In this document: one piece after another, positions 12,645-23,356 of the stretch | Position numbering within the stretch: position 1 is the stretch's first letter | Layout of the letters: the number at the start of each line of letters is the position of its first letter | NCBI GenBank assembly: GCA_030068075.1 | Contig: CM057827.1 | Coordinates: 68,152,500 to 68,216,499, forward strand | Source of the DNA: Paguma larvata | Lineage: Eukaryota; Chordata; Mammalia; Carnivora; Viverridae | Length of the DNA: 64,000 nucleotides | Direction of reading: 5' to 3' | Translations under genes and position numbers: made by a program | The notes under the pieces: generated by a model | Told to the model about the DNA's origin: nothing | Seen by the model: the letters and a program-made list of their open reading frames with translations, nothing else | The model's database searches: none

Positions 12645-12805
12645 TGTGTGTGTGAGTGGGGCAGAGGGAAAGAGAGAAAGAACCTTCAGCAGGGCCCACA
12701 CTCATTGAGGAGCTCAACGCAGAACCTGATCCCACAACTCTGGGATCATGAGCTGAGCCAAAATCAAGTCAGATGCTCAACTGACTGAGCCACCCATGTG
12801 TCCCA
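12580..12805 (-). mobile_element. CanSINE nested in the MaLR interior
   Basis: Head at right ('gagccacccatgtgtccc' in reverse), T-rich tail at left with (GA)n and (GT)n runs. Direct repeats atttagataatcttt (12,565-12,579) and atttagaggatcttt (12,806-12,820). Inserted after the retroviral element, so it dates the element as older. Confidence 0.92.
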
Positions 12806-12900
12806 ATTTAGAGGATCTTTAGATGAGACTTTGCATTTAGGACTTTTGAGTTGATAACCTGTGAGATGCACATGAAGTTCGGAGGCCAAGGGCAGAACGC

Positions 12901-13262
12901 TGTAGCTCAAATGTTTGTGTCTCCTCAAAATTCACACATTGAAATCTAATCCCCAATGTGGTAGTATTTGGAAGTGGGTTCACTGGGAGATGATTAAGTC
13001 ACAAAGGACCCCCTACTTAGGTCAACCTGAAAATGGGATTAGTGTACATATAAAAGAGATTCCAGGGAACTCCCTTGCCTCTTTAACTATGTAACGTTGC
13101 AGTGAAAATACGTCTATAATCCAGGAAGTGTGGTCTAACCAGACACCGAATCTGCTGGTGTCTGATCTTGGGCTTCCCAACCTCCTCAACTGTGAGAAAT
13201 AAGTACCACCAGGCTGCCCAGCTGCTGGCATTTTGTTAGAGGAGCCCGACCGGACTAAGACG
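12901..13262 (+). repeat. 3' LTR of the MaLR element
   Basis: Collinear with the 5' LTR: 'tcaaatgtttgtgtctcctc', 'aaatctaatccccaatgtgg', 'ccaggaagtgtggtctaaccagacaccgaat' type sequence, 'tgtgagaaataagtaccacc' and the closing 'cggactaagac'. Starts with TG after the purine-rich interior end. Confidence 0.88.
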
Positions 13263-13289
13263 GTAGCCTAGTGTTCTAACACATACCTC

Positions 13290-13785
13290 TGCCTCTAATC
13301 TCTTTCCTTTTAACACATTGACTATTGCCAAATTAATCTTCCTCCAGACTCTATTTTCACGTCCATTTCCTGTGCAGAAAAACTTGTGACACCCTCACAT
13401 CACCTAGATGTTGAAGCGCAAACTCTTTAACCCATTATTTCTTTTATAGTCTGTTCCCAAATTACTTTTGCAAATCCTCCTCCAACATGCTAAATGCTTA
13501 ACCAGATAGAATGCTCACAGTATTTCCCTGAAGTGAAATGTTCCCTTACCACTTACCTGCTTACCCAGTTCCCAGGCAACCCTGTCGCTTGTCCTTACAG
13601 CCCACCTTCTCCATAAAAGATTTCTCTACCTTTCCTGCCTCTGAAATCTTAGGCTGTGAATTTCATGCCAGTCATTGACAGTGGCACATTTCCTGGTGGC
13701 ATATTTTTACCAATTGCATTGTTAGTTAATTCTTTGTGAGCTTTCTTGAAGGCAGGCTGCATTTCTTACCAAATACATTCAAATC
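13290..13785 (+). repeat. Probable L2 3' region relic
   Basis: CT-rich sense sequence with the L2 3' theme: 'cttctccataaaagatttctctacctttcc' followed by '...ttctttgtgagctttcttgaaggcaggctgc', which corresponds to the 'gagctccttgagggcaggg' block near the L2 3' end. Ends approximate. Confidence 0.55.
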
Positions 13786-13794
13786 ACTTCCTTT

Positions 13795-13872
13795 AACTCA
13801 GCTGTAAATTTCTCATTTATAAAATAGTGATGATAATAGTAGTCATTTCACTGGGTTGTTATGTTAAATTAA
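13795..13872 (+). repeat. MIR fragment
   Basis: Sense MIR core: 'tttctcatttataaaatagtgatgataatagtagtcatttc' matches the 'cctcatctgtaaaatggggataataatagtacc' block at many positions, and 'gggttgttatgttaaatta' follows in the right order. Confidence 0.65.
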
Positions 13873-13891
13873 TGGAAATGTTTATCAAGTA

Positions 13892-14700
13892 TGTCAGCCT
13901 GAAAATAGCCATAATGAGAGGTAAATGAGTGTTTATTTGGGATCAAAGGATTGCAGTTTGGGGAGCACAGATTCCAGCAGTAACCAGAAAAGTATCCTGC
14001 ATGCAGGGTGAAAGCAAGGGCTTTTTTATGAAAAAGAGGAGAGGCAGGGTAGAGGGGTGACAATTACATGACTTGGATAAAAGGGAATCAAATTGTTGAC
14101 TTGGCACTAAAAAGCTGAGCCCCTTTTGGATATATATTGATCAACTATTCTATCTGTGTGTGTGTGTGTGTGTTTAAAGTTTGTTTATTTTGAGAAAGAG
14201 AGAAAGAGCGTGCATGCAGGGCCAGGGCAGAAAGAGAGGGAGAGAGAGAATCCCAAACAGGCTCTGTGCTGTCCATGCAGAACCCCACGTGGAGCTTGAT
14301 TTCATGAACCGTGAGATCATGACCAGAGCTGAAAACAAGAATGGAACCCTTAACCAACTGAGCCACCCAGGAACCCATCTATTGGTGTTAACAAGTAAAA
14401 CTATTCCAACAAGCATTAGTTAACTATTTGGTCTTCAGAAAGTCTGCAGCCACCAGTTTTATGGTCAGGATGTCTGTTGTCCTATTGAATTTATAGGAAA
14501 TTTGTTGTAAAACAGTTGCTATTCTGGCCCACTTCAAGTGTCTTTTTTGCTCTGATTCAGGAGCTCATTAGCCATTTTCCATTTTAGAAACGAAAGTGAA
14601 ACTTTTCTCAGGATGGATTCTTTCATGTTCAGAAGTTTCAGGGAAATGGCAGTTTCTCTACCGTGGCCTCTCCAACTCTATTTTAAAATGGCATCAGTCA
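13892..14700 (-). repeat. Possible old LTR, antisense, split by a SINE
   Basis: Read in reverse, the left end gives '...ccccaaactgcaatcctttgatcccaaataaacactc', an LTR-like poly(A)-signal context that ends in '...ttcaggctgaca'. The right part, past the SINE, runs to about 'gccattttaaaatagag'. The architecture suggests an ERV LTR, but I cannot name it or find a convincing TSD. Confidence 0.4.
14172..14375 (-). mobile_element. CanSINE, older variant
   Basis: Head at right ('gagccacccaggaaccc' in reverse), tail side at left next to a (GT)n run (14,154-14,172). The middle shows 'cctgtttgggattctctctc' in reverse. Several mismatches to consensus and no clear TSD, so it is relatively old. Confidence 0.9.
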
Positions 14701-16313
14701 TGTAAACTTTCTACGAGTACTATATGTAGGTAGTTATAATAAGTCATACTTTTCTTTGCATTTTTCATAAGCTTAAAAATAATGCTAGGTTTTAATAGGC
14801 GCCTAATAAATATTTTGGTGAAATGAACGTTAATTCACTTCTGGTAATTGATCAGTCTCTAAAGTTTTTACTTTGATTTTTCTAGATACTCCAAGATTCT
14901 AGATGAAGTTGATTTTGTCCTATATCCCTTAGATGATAACAAACTAGGCTGCAAATGAATAAACACTCCTAGTTGTTTGACTTTGCTATTTTACGAGGGC
15001 TGATTTAGCTCTGATCTAGCCTCCAGAGAAGGAATATAGAATAGTTTGGGTCATGTTTCTATAGGGGTACTTTTCATCATTGGCAATCACCAAGGAAGGA
15101 TTATGTCAAAGTTACCCACTCATTTGTGTCAAGGATCTTGGGGGCTTGAGGATTTCCAGATTTTAACAAAGAGCTATTGTAGTTGTGGGTTTTGGTGGTG
15201 GTAATATAACTGGGCCAAGTGGACCATGCTAAGACATACAGACCTTCAGCTACCTGTGTTGAATTCCTTAATTTCTTTAACCCTGAATACCTTTTCCCTT
15301 TGACTTTGCTGAGCTCGATACACTCTAGCTTCTACTTGTAAAGGAGGTCATTTCTTAGAAAAAATTACATATATCTCTGAAAAACATACCAGATTGATTT
15401 TCTGGGGATAAATTTAAAATATAGCACCACAGTTATTATTTTGTCTTCTGCCAACTGTTGACATTAATAAACTAAAGGAATTATGATGTGATCCTATGCT
15501 TGTAGGACTCAAACCTGAAACACCGTTCTGAACTAAAAAATTCATCTCTACATTTCCTGGTTATTTTGCCAAATAAAAAAGTGGCTGACTGTTCCAAATG
15601 CAAGTTGCCCTACTTCCTTTTTAGTAGCAAAGTCAGACCATTATAATTATCATTTTTATTATGAAGGGTTTTTTTCCCCCTACCATTTTAAGGTGGCCCA
15701 ATTTAAGGTGTCTGAGAACTGATTAGCCAACCAACCTAAGCTAAGTAATTTTAAGCATCCAAAGCATCCAAAGAGCTCCAATTAACAGACTTTTGGGGGA
15801 CTTCAAACAGTCAGAGCTTTTGAATCTAAGCCATTCCCCAAGGCAGCATCTACTCGGCTAAAGTAAAGGGGAGATCTGGCAGTTATTCTCTTGATTTGAT
15901 TAGTCTAGCGAGTCAGGGCTCTATCTCCCTGCTGAATTAGCTGGTTTGGCTGCTTACACTGATCAAATCAGATGGATAATTGTCCAATCTTTCTTGCATT
16001 TGTATCCTATAAACAGAGCTTAGAATAAACAAGGCTAACTACAGCCAATAACTGGTCTTCCTGCTTTTTAAGGATTGTTCTTATGCTATCACGAGGCCAG
16101 TTGTCCAAGGTCAGAATGTTCTGTTGGTTGGTGTCAAGGTGGGTTTTATTCGTTTGTTTGTTTGTGTTTTGTTTGGTTTTGTTTGGTTTGGTTTGGTTTG
16201 GTTTGGTCTGGCTTAATTTCCACCCACTGTAAACCAAATTCAGCTGTTCAGAGATGTTTAACACAGGTTGAAATTGAAATCTTAGTATTATGCTCTACCC
16301 CAACTGTGAATAC
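14701..16313. other. No assignable feature; one imperfect GTTTG microsatellite
   Basis: No recognised repeat family or exon. A pentanucleotide-like (GTTTG/GTTTT)n run lies at 16,152-16,207, and ORFs over it are simple-repeat artefacts. Confidence 0.5.
16152..16207. repeat. GTTTG/GTTT microsatellite
   Basis: Imperfect runs of gtttg and gttt units, directly visible. Confidence 0.95.
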
Positions 16314-16329
16314 TGAAAAAACCCCTTTA

Positions 16330-16362
<33 letters not shown>

Positions 16363-16566
16363 TTAACGTTTATTTATTTTTGAGACATAGAGACAGAGCG
16401 TGAGCAGGAGGAGGGCAGAGAGAAAGGGAGACACAGAATCCGAAGGCAGGCTCCAGGCTCTGAGCTGTCAGCACAGAGCCCGATGCGGGGCTTGAACTCA
16501 CAGACCGTGAGATCATGACCTGAGCCGAAGTCGGCCACTTAACCGACTGAGCCACCCAGGCGCCCC
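16330..16566 (-). mobile_element. CanSINE, young variant
   Basis: Direct repeat tgaaaaaacccctt(t) at 16,314-16,328 and 16,567-16,582. The long T run at the left is the A-tail complement; head 'ggcgcctgggtggctcagtcgg' in reverse at the right. Confidence 0.96.
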
Positions 16567-16582
16567 TGAAAAAACCCCTTTA

Positions 16583-18470
16583 AAATGCAAAATGTGACAT
16601 ACAAATAAGGTACTACCTGTTTTGTGTTATCTAAAATACAGCCACTGTTCTCTCTAGTCCATCGAACAGCTCTGATCCAAGGGCCAGAACATAGTCATAC
16701 TAAAGAAGCATTAATAATTTAGTCTTGGTTTTGCATCATTAGATATTGAGGCCACTGATGTTATACCACTTATCTCTCAGCCCAGGGGCATCTGCTATGA
16801 TCAGTCTCCCATTTTTAATGATGGCACTAAGCCATAGAAGATACTATCAAATTGTTATTTTCCTTTTATGAATGGTGACTCAATGACCATGTAGAAGTTT
16901 TATTGTGTTCTTTTTGTGATACCCCTTAGAAGGTGACTTTAATCAAAGCTATATTACCCTCTCTTTGGGGAGCTTAATGTGAATGAGGGGGCCATGTTAA
17001 GTGATTTTCCCAGTCTAAACCACTGACAAGAGTATTTTCTCTTCCCTGAAAAGTGAGAGAAACATAGTTTACATTGAAAAAGCTGATGTTTTCAAATAAT
17101 GAGAGAAAACTGCTCTTGGTTCTCTCAAACAGTGGCTCCCTCTACTGGCAGGGGATCAGGTGGTGCCCTTTGGACTGAGTTCTGACTAAACTATACATGT
17201 GTATATAATATGTAGTGTATAAACATAGACTGTATATATGTAGAGCGTATAGTCACATACCAGGTAGTCTTAGCATAAAACAGTGCTGGTCACCAAGTCT
17301 CTGCCAGCATATCCCTTTTTTTCCAAGTCCTGGATTTTCTCCTTTGGATATGCTGAGTATTCTCTCTCAACTCTTCTTCCAATCTTCCTTTTTCCAAAAT
17401 GGGTTCATTACCTCCCCACTCTTTTTCACTACTCCTTCCTTCTTCTTATCCCCGCCTCCTTAGGCATCAGTCCATTAATCTCAATATTACCTGATGCCAT
17501 TCATGCAAAACTAGCATGATTTTCATGTATGCTTCGGGAGGCGTTATTCAATCCCTACTCATTCATCAATGGACCTCAAAGTAAACAGGTTGATTGTAAA
17601 CTCTTAAGAATCTGAAAAATATATTTTCCATCTTTTTGGATCATTATCAATATCAGTTCTTATAGACTGATAAAAGTGGCCATTAAAACAGTAGCTGACC
17701 CCATACCAGAAATTAATGGAAAGAGGGTGACTTGTCAGACAGAAGTAGAAGAATGTAAGAAAAGAAGTTGACTACACGGAGATGGCAAAAATAGAACATC
17801 TGTGCTGCCATTCCCTAAATCTATATTTAAGGTGTAGGTCACTGAGTAAGCCTTGCATTCTTCCCCAGTAAGCCAAATACAGCCCAAGATTGCTGTTCAA
17901 TTCAGCCTCCTATTCAGCCGCTACCAACTGGAATTTATGAGGAAACCTACTTATACTCATGACCTAGACAATTTCTGTTCTGTCCCCAAAGTCTAAAGAC
18001 AAATCTATTGGTGTTTTTCTTCTGAGATTAAAAAGTGTCCTTGTAGGCTTTTAATTCAAAATTGGAATGATCTTTATTCGGGGCCTCTTGAGAATTTTAC
18101 ACATCTCATGACAACTTAGGGAAACAGTTACACTTTGGCTTCTCTCGAAAACATCTGTTTCCCCAGCTAGGAATTTGGGTCACCGTTTTATTCTTTATAT
18201 TTAACTATCTAGGGAATTACCCAGTTTCATGTACAGGCAGGCATATATTTCCTAAGTTAAAAATGTATTTTCTAGAAAAAGAAAAGCAAATGCAGGTGGG
18301 TTATGATAAATTGTGTCATAGCAGGGCATACTCTAAGGACGAGATTTTATTTTTGATCTAACCCTAATTTTCACACTAACTTGAATCCGCCAAAAGTGTG
18401 ATTATTCAATACGTAGAACATCCAGATATGCATCTAATGTGTACTGGGAAAAATACATGGAGAGCCAGTA
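16583..18470. other. No assignable repeat or gene; one candidate CTCF-like motif
   Basis: Likely unique sequence. A CTCF-like motif is noted at 17,133-17,151. ORFs of up to 82 codons at 17.2-17.5 kb have no recognisable domain. Confidence 0.45.
17133..17151 (-). promoter_or_regulatory. Candidate CTCF-like motif
   Basis: The plus-strand string tggctccctctactggcag resembles the reverse complement of the CTCF core (the GCGCCCYCTAGTGGC pattern). Judged by eye on one site; such matches occur by chance. Confidence 0.25.
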
Positions 18471-18474
18471 GGGG

Positions 18475-18715
18475 ATAGTGCTTAAGAGACTGGTGCAGAT
18501 TTGCTGAGTTGGAATCTGAGCCCAGTTGCTCACTTAGCTGTATGATTTAGGGCAAGCTACCTAGTTTTTGGTGTCTCCATTTCCTCATCTGTCAAAAAAA
18601 GATAACAGTAGTTAAGTCTTAGGATTATTTAAGGATTTGTTGATTTAACTCATGTCAAGGTTTTAGAAGACTAAACGCACAATAGTATTAGGTAATAGCC
18701 ATACAGTTGATACTG
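18475..18715 (+). repeat. MIR SINE relic
   Basis: Nearly full-length sense MIR. In order: 'gtgcttaagagactgg', 'ttggaatctgagcccag', 'gctcacttagctgtatgatttagggcaagctacc', 'tccatttcctcatctgtc' and 'aggattatttaagga'. It is diverged, as expected of an ancient mammalian SINE. Confidence 0.85.
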
Positions 18716-18917
18716 AAATTAGCCACACGATACATCACCCAGTCAGCAGTTGTGCTCCTTCGTCTGTCTTTAGGCCCCTGTCTGTTAAGTCATTTAACTC
18801 CTAGAATATTTATGATTTTAAGAAGGTACATTCAATACAGCAAATTGATTTTAAGCCCAAAACATTATATATATGTATAATATGTATGTGTGTGTGTATA
18901 CACTGCCAGATGCAGTA

Positions 18918-19045
18918 GCTAAATATCTAATCTGTATTAATTACTATCCTACACCAGGAATAAGAAAACCGAGTCCCAGAAGATAAAGTTATTATCCTAG
19001 GTCCCCCAGCTAATGAGAGCTGGAGCCAGGGTTGAAATCCATTGG
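18918..19045 (-). repeat. MIR fragment, antisense
   Basis: In antisense order: 'aagaaaaccgagtcccagaag', 'aagttattatcctaggtcccccagctaatgag' and 'ctggagccagggttgaaatcc'. These match the reverse complement of the MIR core and tRNA-like region. Confidence 0.75.
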
Positions 19046-19089
19046 GTTTACTCTATTCTCCACCCGTTGGATTAAAGCTATGTGGAAAT

Positions 19090-19319
19090 TGGGGAGCCTG
19101 GGTGGCTCAGTTGGTTGAGCAGTCGACTTTAGCTCAGGTCATGATCTCGCAGTCTGTGAGTTCGAGCCCCACGTCGGGCTCTGTGCTGACGACTCAGAGC
19201 CTGGAGCCTACTTCGGATTCTGTGTCTTCCTCTCTCTCTCTGACTTTCCCCTGCTCATGCTTTGTCTCTATGTCTCTCAAAAATAAATAAACGTTAAAAA
19301 ATATTTAAGAAATAAAAAA
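19090..19319 (+). mobile_element. CanSINE, plus strand, young variant
   Basis: Perfect 17-bp direct repeat taaagctatgtggaaat (19,073-19,089 and 19,320-19,336). Head 'ggggagcctgggtggctcag', tail 'aaaaataaataaacgtt'. Confidence 0.97.
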
Positions 19320-19597
19320 TAAAGCTATGTGGAAATATCTGGAGTAAGAGTCTAGTAAATGCACACAAAGTAGCACCACTTTCTATAAATGTATATTCCT
19401 ACACTTGAATTGGGAGAATTTGCCTGAATCAATATTATTTGATACAAAGCCGTAGTTTTCCATGAAAAAAAATTGCATGGAAATAAAAGGAAATATTCAG
19501 AGAGCTCATTCCATTGCCATTGCTGTTTACAGGTGTTTTGTTTCACTGTTTTTACCTGGTCAAAAAGCAGCTTGCCAACTGTGTCAAGAACTGGTCA

Positions 19598-19724
19598 CTG
19601 GGCATCTGGGTGGCTCAGCTGGTTAAGCATCTGTCTTTTGATTTCGGTTCAGGTGCTGATCTCAAGGTTTTTGAGTTTGAGACCTGCACTGGGCTCCATA
19701 CTGCCAGTGTGGAGCGTGCTTGGG

Positions 19725-19764
<40 letters not shown>

Positions 19765-19860
19765 GCTCTCGCTCTCGCTCTCTCCGCTCCTCCCCTGCTC
19801 ACGCATTCTTGCATGCTCTCTATCCCTCTCAAAATAAATAAACTGTTTTTTTTTTTAAGA
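19598..19860 (+). mobile_element. CanSINE, older variant with expanded (CT)n
   Basis: Head 'gggcatctgggtggctcagc', middle 'gtgcttgggatattctctctc' followed by an expanded (CT)n / (GCTCTC)n tract (19,729-19,784), and an aaaataaataaac tail. Direct repeat aactggtca (19,589-19,597 and 19,863-19,871). ORFs here rich in Ser-Leu or Arg-Glu are the CT tract. Confidence 0.94.
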
Positions 19861-19871
19861 GTAACTGGTCA

Positions 19872-21110
19872 ATTAATAATGCATTACTGTAGTGTAACTT
19901 TTCAGATACAAATTATTTAAGATTCTGTGAATTCTTGTTCAAAGGGAATAGAGAAAAACCTGTGATAACCACTGTTTTCTCAGGCTCAATATTTTGCACA
20001 ACTGTTACAGGAATGTCTTTTGCCCAGCCTAGGAATCCAAGCTCGGATGTTAGCAGCAATGACCATTGATTTGTAACCTTGTGTCCCACAGCCCTTTTGG
20101 GCTTTCTCCGGGCAGAATACTGAGGGGTAACTTCTGACTGTCCAGCACGGCACAGCAAAATAACAAGATCTGCTCTCGAGCTGTGTTCCTCCAGGCACCC
20201 CCCAAACCCCTCCATTCATTCCTCTCACAGTGCCTGACAGTCCTTTCTGGAATACCACAGACTAATTACATAGCACCTAAACTGTCAAATGACCTCCAGA
20301 ATTTTAAACTTTTAAGAGATTAAAAAGAAAACAGTAACAAAACCCCAAAACTCTGGCTATCATGATTCTGTTCCAAGAACCTTTGATACAATTCATCAAC
20401 AGATAGTTTTCTTCTCCAGGTTGAATGAAAAAAATAAAATAAAATAAAATCACTATAGGCTTCTTCTGGCTCTCCACTAAAATATCCCAGAGGGCATAAA
20501 TTCAAGATTGCTTCACAAATCCTACACAATTTTTATGGATGATGAACAACCCTGTGGGAAATAAATTATGATAGTCAGCTTGGAAATGGAAAATGTCTAA
20601 AAATTTCTAAAAATAATGATTACATTTCTCCACTGTTTGACACATAGCCGTTTTTACAGAAGCACAGAGAGCCAGCGTTAGGAAGCGTTGCTTGTTGGTG
20701 TTTGTTGTAAAGCTATTCTTTCTGGTCTTTCCTCACTGGAGATGTTCGGAGGAAGTAGCCTTCAATGTCCCATCCTGCAATAGTTTGTCTTGCCTCCTCT
20801 CCCAAGTCTCTCTCTCATGTTTTCTCTGTCTCGACAATAAAAATACTGTTACCATCCATTCTTCTTTTTTTCCTGTAAAAATTAGAGACTGCCTCTGAAT
20901 ATTTAAATATTTGAGTTTTAGTATGCCCCCTTATCAAAAATATAAATGAGAAGAATCTTCTGTGTTTTTTTTGTTTTTCGTTTTGGCACAGATGAGAAAA
21001 AGTGCCTTAAAGCACACTGAACATTTTTTTGAAAATATTGAAAATGTGGACACTTTATTATGTTTTGAAACAGAACTTGAATTTCTCTTAACTGGTATTT
21101 AACTCCGTGT
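19872..21110. other. No assignable feature
   Basis: No recognised family. An (AAAAT)n-like run lies near 20,428-20,450. Overlapping antisense ORFs of 90-100 codons at 19.9-20.26 kb show no domain I recognise. Confidence 0.45.
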
Positions 21111-21119
21111 GTTTTTCTA

Positions 21120-21300
21120 CTATGTTTTCTCTTTATTTTACACCTCTTTTTTTTTTTTTTGTCCTTTCATCTATGTCACCCACCTCCCTGATGGCAACCA
21201 CCAGTTGGTATGTATTTAAGAGTCTGTTTATTTTATCCTATACTACTTCTGAGATATTTTATATCCTGAGAATAACCTCTTATGAAAGATAATTTTGTGC
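21120..21300 (-). repeat. Possible L1 3'-end fragment
   Basis: 'ctccctgatggcaaccaccagttgg' followed by 'gtatttaagagtctgttta', next to a T run at 21,148, resembles antisense old L1 3' UTR. Confidence 0.4.
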
Positions 21301-21460
21301 ACTGTAGTTAAGAAATGACACATTTCCCCAAATTTCCTTACTCTAGTCTGTTCTGTGTCTAATACATTCTCAGTCTACTTATCTCCTGTTAGTTACATTA
21401 CACTGTTTCTGTTTTGTTCACATCGCAAGTAACCTTGCATATAAAAGACATTATAATTCT

Positions 21461-21680
21461 TTTTTTAAAATCTTTATATATTTTTGAGAGAGAGAGAGAG
21501 AGAAAGAGAACGTGAGCAGGGGAGGGCAAGAGAGAGCTGGAGACACAGAATCTGCAGCAGGCTCTAGGCTCTGAGCTGTCAGCTGAAACTCAAGAACGCG
21601 GGGCTCGAACTCATGAACAGTGAGATCAGGACCTGAGCCCAAGTTGTAAGCTTAACTGACTGAGTCACCCGGGTGCCCTA
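21461..21680 (-). mobile_element. CanSINE with extra 5' sequence inside its TSD
   Basis: Head at right ('gagtcacccgggtgccct' in reverse), tail complement at left, with a (GA)n run. A likely TSD, cattataattct (21,449-21,460) and cactataattct (21,701-21,712), places 20 extra bases (21,681-21,700) between the SINE 5' end and the duplication. Confidence 0.92.
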
Positions 21681-21712
21681 CTTTTTTTCTTTTATGGAGG
21701 CACTATAATTCT

Positions 21713-22539
21713 TAACTGAAGTGGGTGTGGCAAGGGGTAACTCTTTCACCCAGTGACTTTCAAAGCTGAGGAAGAGGCTTAGAAAAAATGCTACTGTCTA
21801 CAAATTATTGAGGTAGCACAATGACTGAATTAAAATAAAGGAAGCTGGCTCTAGTGCAGGATAAAGGAGAACAAGCTTAGTTTGGGTGATTTTTTTTGTA
21901 ACAAAGATGTAAAAGGTTTGTTTACCAAAGCCTAAAGATACACTGTAAACATAGATCTAATGTTACAAGTACTGAGTATGGTTGAATACTACTTCATTTT
22001 CCTGTAAAATATATGTATATAGGGTATAGTTCGTAAGGTAAAAATTTGATGCAAAATTATGTCCTTCTTAGGCTATTTTTCTTTAAAAAATAATTCATTT
22101 GTAATTCCTCTAAAAAAGTCTAAAGGAGAAACTGTAGCTTTTATCTTATTGCACAGTTTATACATCCCATAGTGAGATAATTGTCTCAAAACTTGAAGTT
22201 TGGTGTCCTTTAGAAAACGTTAACATGGTAGTTTATTTAATTTTCCAACTATTGGCATTACTGGGAAAACACTATATATTAGATTTTCTTTAGTTTAATG
22301 GGGTACTATTTATGCTACCTGTTTTCTTTTTATTATGTAATATTTGATGATTTCTAGAATTTTATAATAATAGTGTCAAAGTGTATCCACAGTAATTCAT
22401 CACCCTATTTGACATCTGAGTATCTCTAATATCATTAAATCGTCTGTGTGTTTTTCCCTATTTTATATTCTAGACCTTCATATTCTGCTCCATTTTCCCC
22501 TATTCGAGGTCAACTCCTACATTTTATGTTTATTATTTC
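21713..22539. other. No assignable feature
   Basis: AT-rich sequence without a recognised family, exon or RNA gene. Confidence 0.45.
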
Positions 22540-22553
22540 TTTACTCTTTATTT

Positions 22554-23356
22554 ATATTTTTTAAAATTTTTTTAAGAGTTCAGCTTTTTTTCACTTTTTA
22601 TTTTTAAAATTTTTTGTGTGTTTAACTTTTCTTTATTCTATTTTTTAAAATAATTTATTGTCAAATTGGTTTCCATACAACACCCAGTGCTCATCCCAAC
22701 AAGTGCCCTCCTCCATGCCCATCACCCACTCTCCCCCCTCCTACCTCCCACTCTCCCCACAGTTTGTTCTTAGTCTTTGAGAGTCTCTTATATTCTGTCT
22801 CCCTCCCTCTCTGTGTCCTTTTTTTTTCTTCCCCTCCCCCCTGGTTTTCTGCTAAGTCTCACAAAGCCTACCTATGTGTGAAGAGTCCAGCTTTTTATTG
22901 AACAGGTTACAGAAGAGGTTTAGTCAAAATGCCCCAAACCTGTGTCATCATCAGACTCTTCTGATTTTTGTTTCTTTGCTTCCACTTTCTTCCCCCCAGC
23001 TGGGCCTCCAGCTTCTGAGGTTGGGCCCACCGACTCCTACCTTTGCAGGTAAGGCTCCAGATGTTGCCGATGTGAATGTTGGCAAGGGTTTTGCAAAAAG
23101 CCTGGCCAGAAAGGTTCGACATTTACACCTGCTGCTTTAACAAGGGAATTGATTTTCTCCTTAACGGTCACCTCATTGCAAGAGGTGAGGGCAGAATAGA
23201 TGCAGATGAGTTCTAAGGCAGACGCCATTGTGGGGGAGAGGGCTGGGAAGGTGCTGCTGGACGCCATGCTAGTCCCAGATGAAGAGAGGGCCTCACCCCC
23301 ATGCGGCCTCCCCTTCTTCCAGAAGGACCTAGCATCTTAGAGGCAGCTGAGGGAAG
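22554..23356 (-). pseudogene. RPLP1: Processed pseudogene of ribosomal protein lateral stalk subunit P1, split by an L1 fragment
   Basis: RPLP1 forms the acidic stalk of the large ribosomal subunit with P0 and P2 and recruits elongation factors. Here a full-length intronless copy lies on the minus strand. The 5' UTR begins at the TOP-like cttccctcagctgcc (about 23,356), the start codon is at 23,227-23,225, and the stop is TAA at 22,922-22,920. The N-terminal part reads ALELICIYSAL, then AAGVNVEPFWPG, matching the P1 family. Frameshifts after that, plus loss of part of the Ala/Gly hinge, make the coding span about 308 bp instead of the usual 345. The acidic tail remains only as traces. The AATAAA-AGCTG 3' end is at 22,888-22,899, with its duplicate at 22,574-22,589 followed by a T run (A-tail complement, 22,554-22,573). 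Direct repeats tttactctttattt (22,540-22,553) and tttactttttattt (23,357-23,370) are the TSD of L1-mediated retrocopying. Confidence 0.95.
22590..22880 (-). mobile_element. L1 3'-end fragment inserted in the RPLP1 retrocopy
   Basis: Antisense carnivore L1 3' UTR: 'aatttattgtcaaattgg', 'cacccagtgctcatcccaac', 'cccctggttttctgctaag'. A degenerate T-rich tail (22,590-22,644) lies on the left. The flanks aagagttcagcttttt (22,574-22,589) and aagagtccagcttttt (22,881-22,896) match at 15 of 16 positions; they are the TSD and also the 3' end of the RPLP1 mRNA copy. The L1 is therefore younger than the pseudogene and strongly 5'-truncated. Confidence 0.9.

Larger units (their letters stand above)
10962..13262 (+). 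mobile_element. ERVL-MaLR endogenous retroviral element with both LTRs
   Basis: Two related LTRs (10,962-11,296 and 12,901-13,262) bound an interior of about 1.6 kb, of which 226 bp is a nested SINE. The interior opens with the '...gtattgagagtgaggtgttattgtaaca' and 'aatgtggaagcaagcttagaactg' pattern typical of the non-coding, MaLR-type interior. It closes with '...agatgagactttgcatttagg' before the 3' LTR. MaLR interiors are derived from an ERVL relative and do not encode working retroviral proteins; the longest open frame (11,370-11,687, 105 codons) reads through this interior and is not a gene. The outer 5-bp flanks gtatc (10,957-10,961) and gtagc (13,263-13,267) match at four of five positions, as expected of an old 5-bp TSD. 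Confidence 0.88.

Noticed and set aside
19598..19860. Arg/Glu- or Ser/Leu-rich ORFs
   Set aside because: They are translations of the (CT)n tract of a CanSINE.
22590..23356. RPLP1-L1 chimeric retrogene made by template switching, with ttYactttttatttt as outer TSD
   Set aside because: The duplicate of the RPLP1 3' end at 22,574-22,589, the T run left of it and the better outer repeat at 22,540-22,553 show an ordinary RPLP1 retrocopy with a later L1 insertion.
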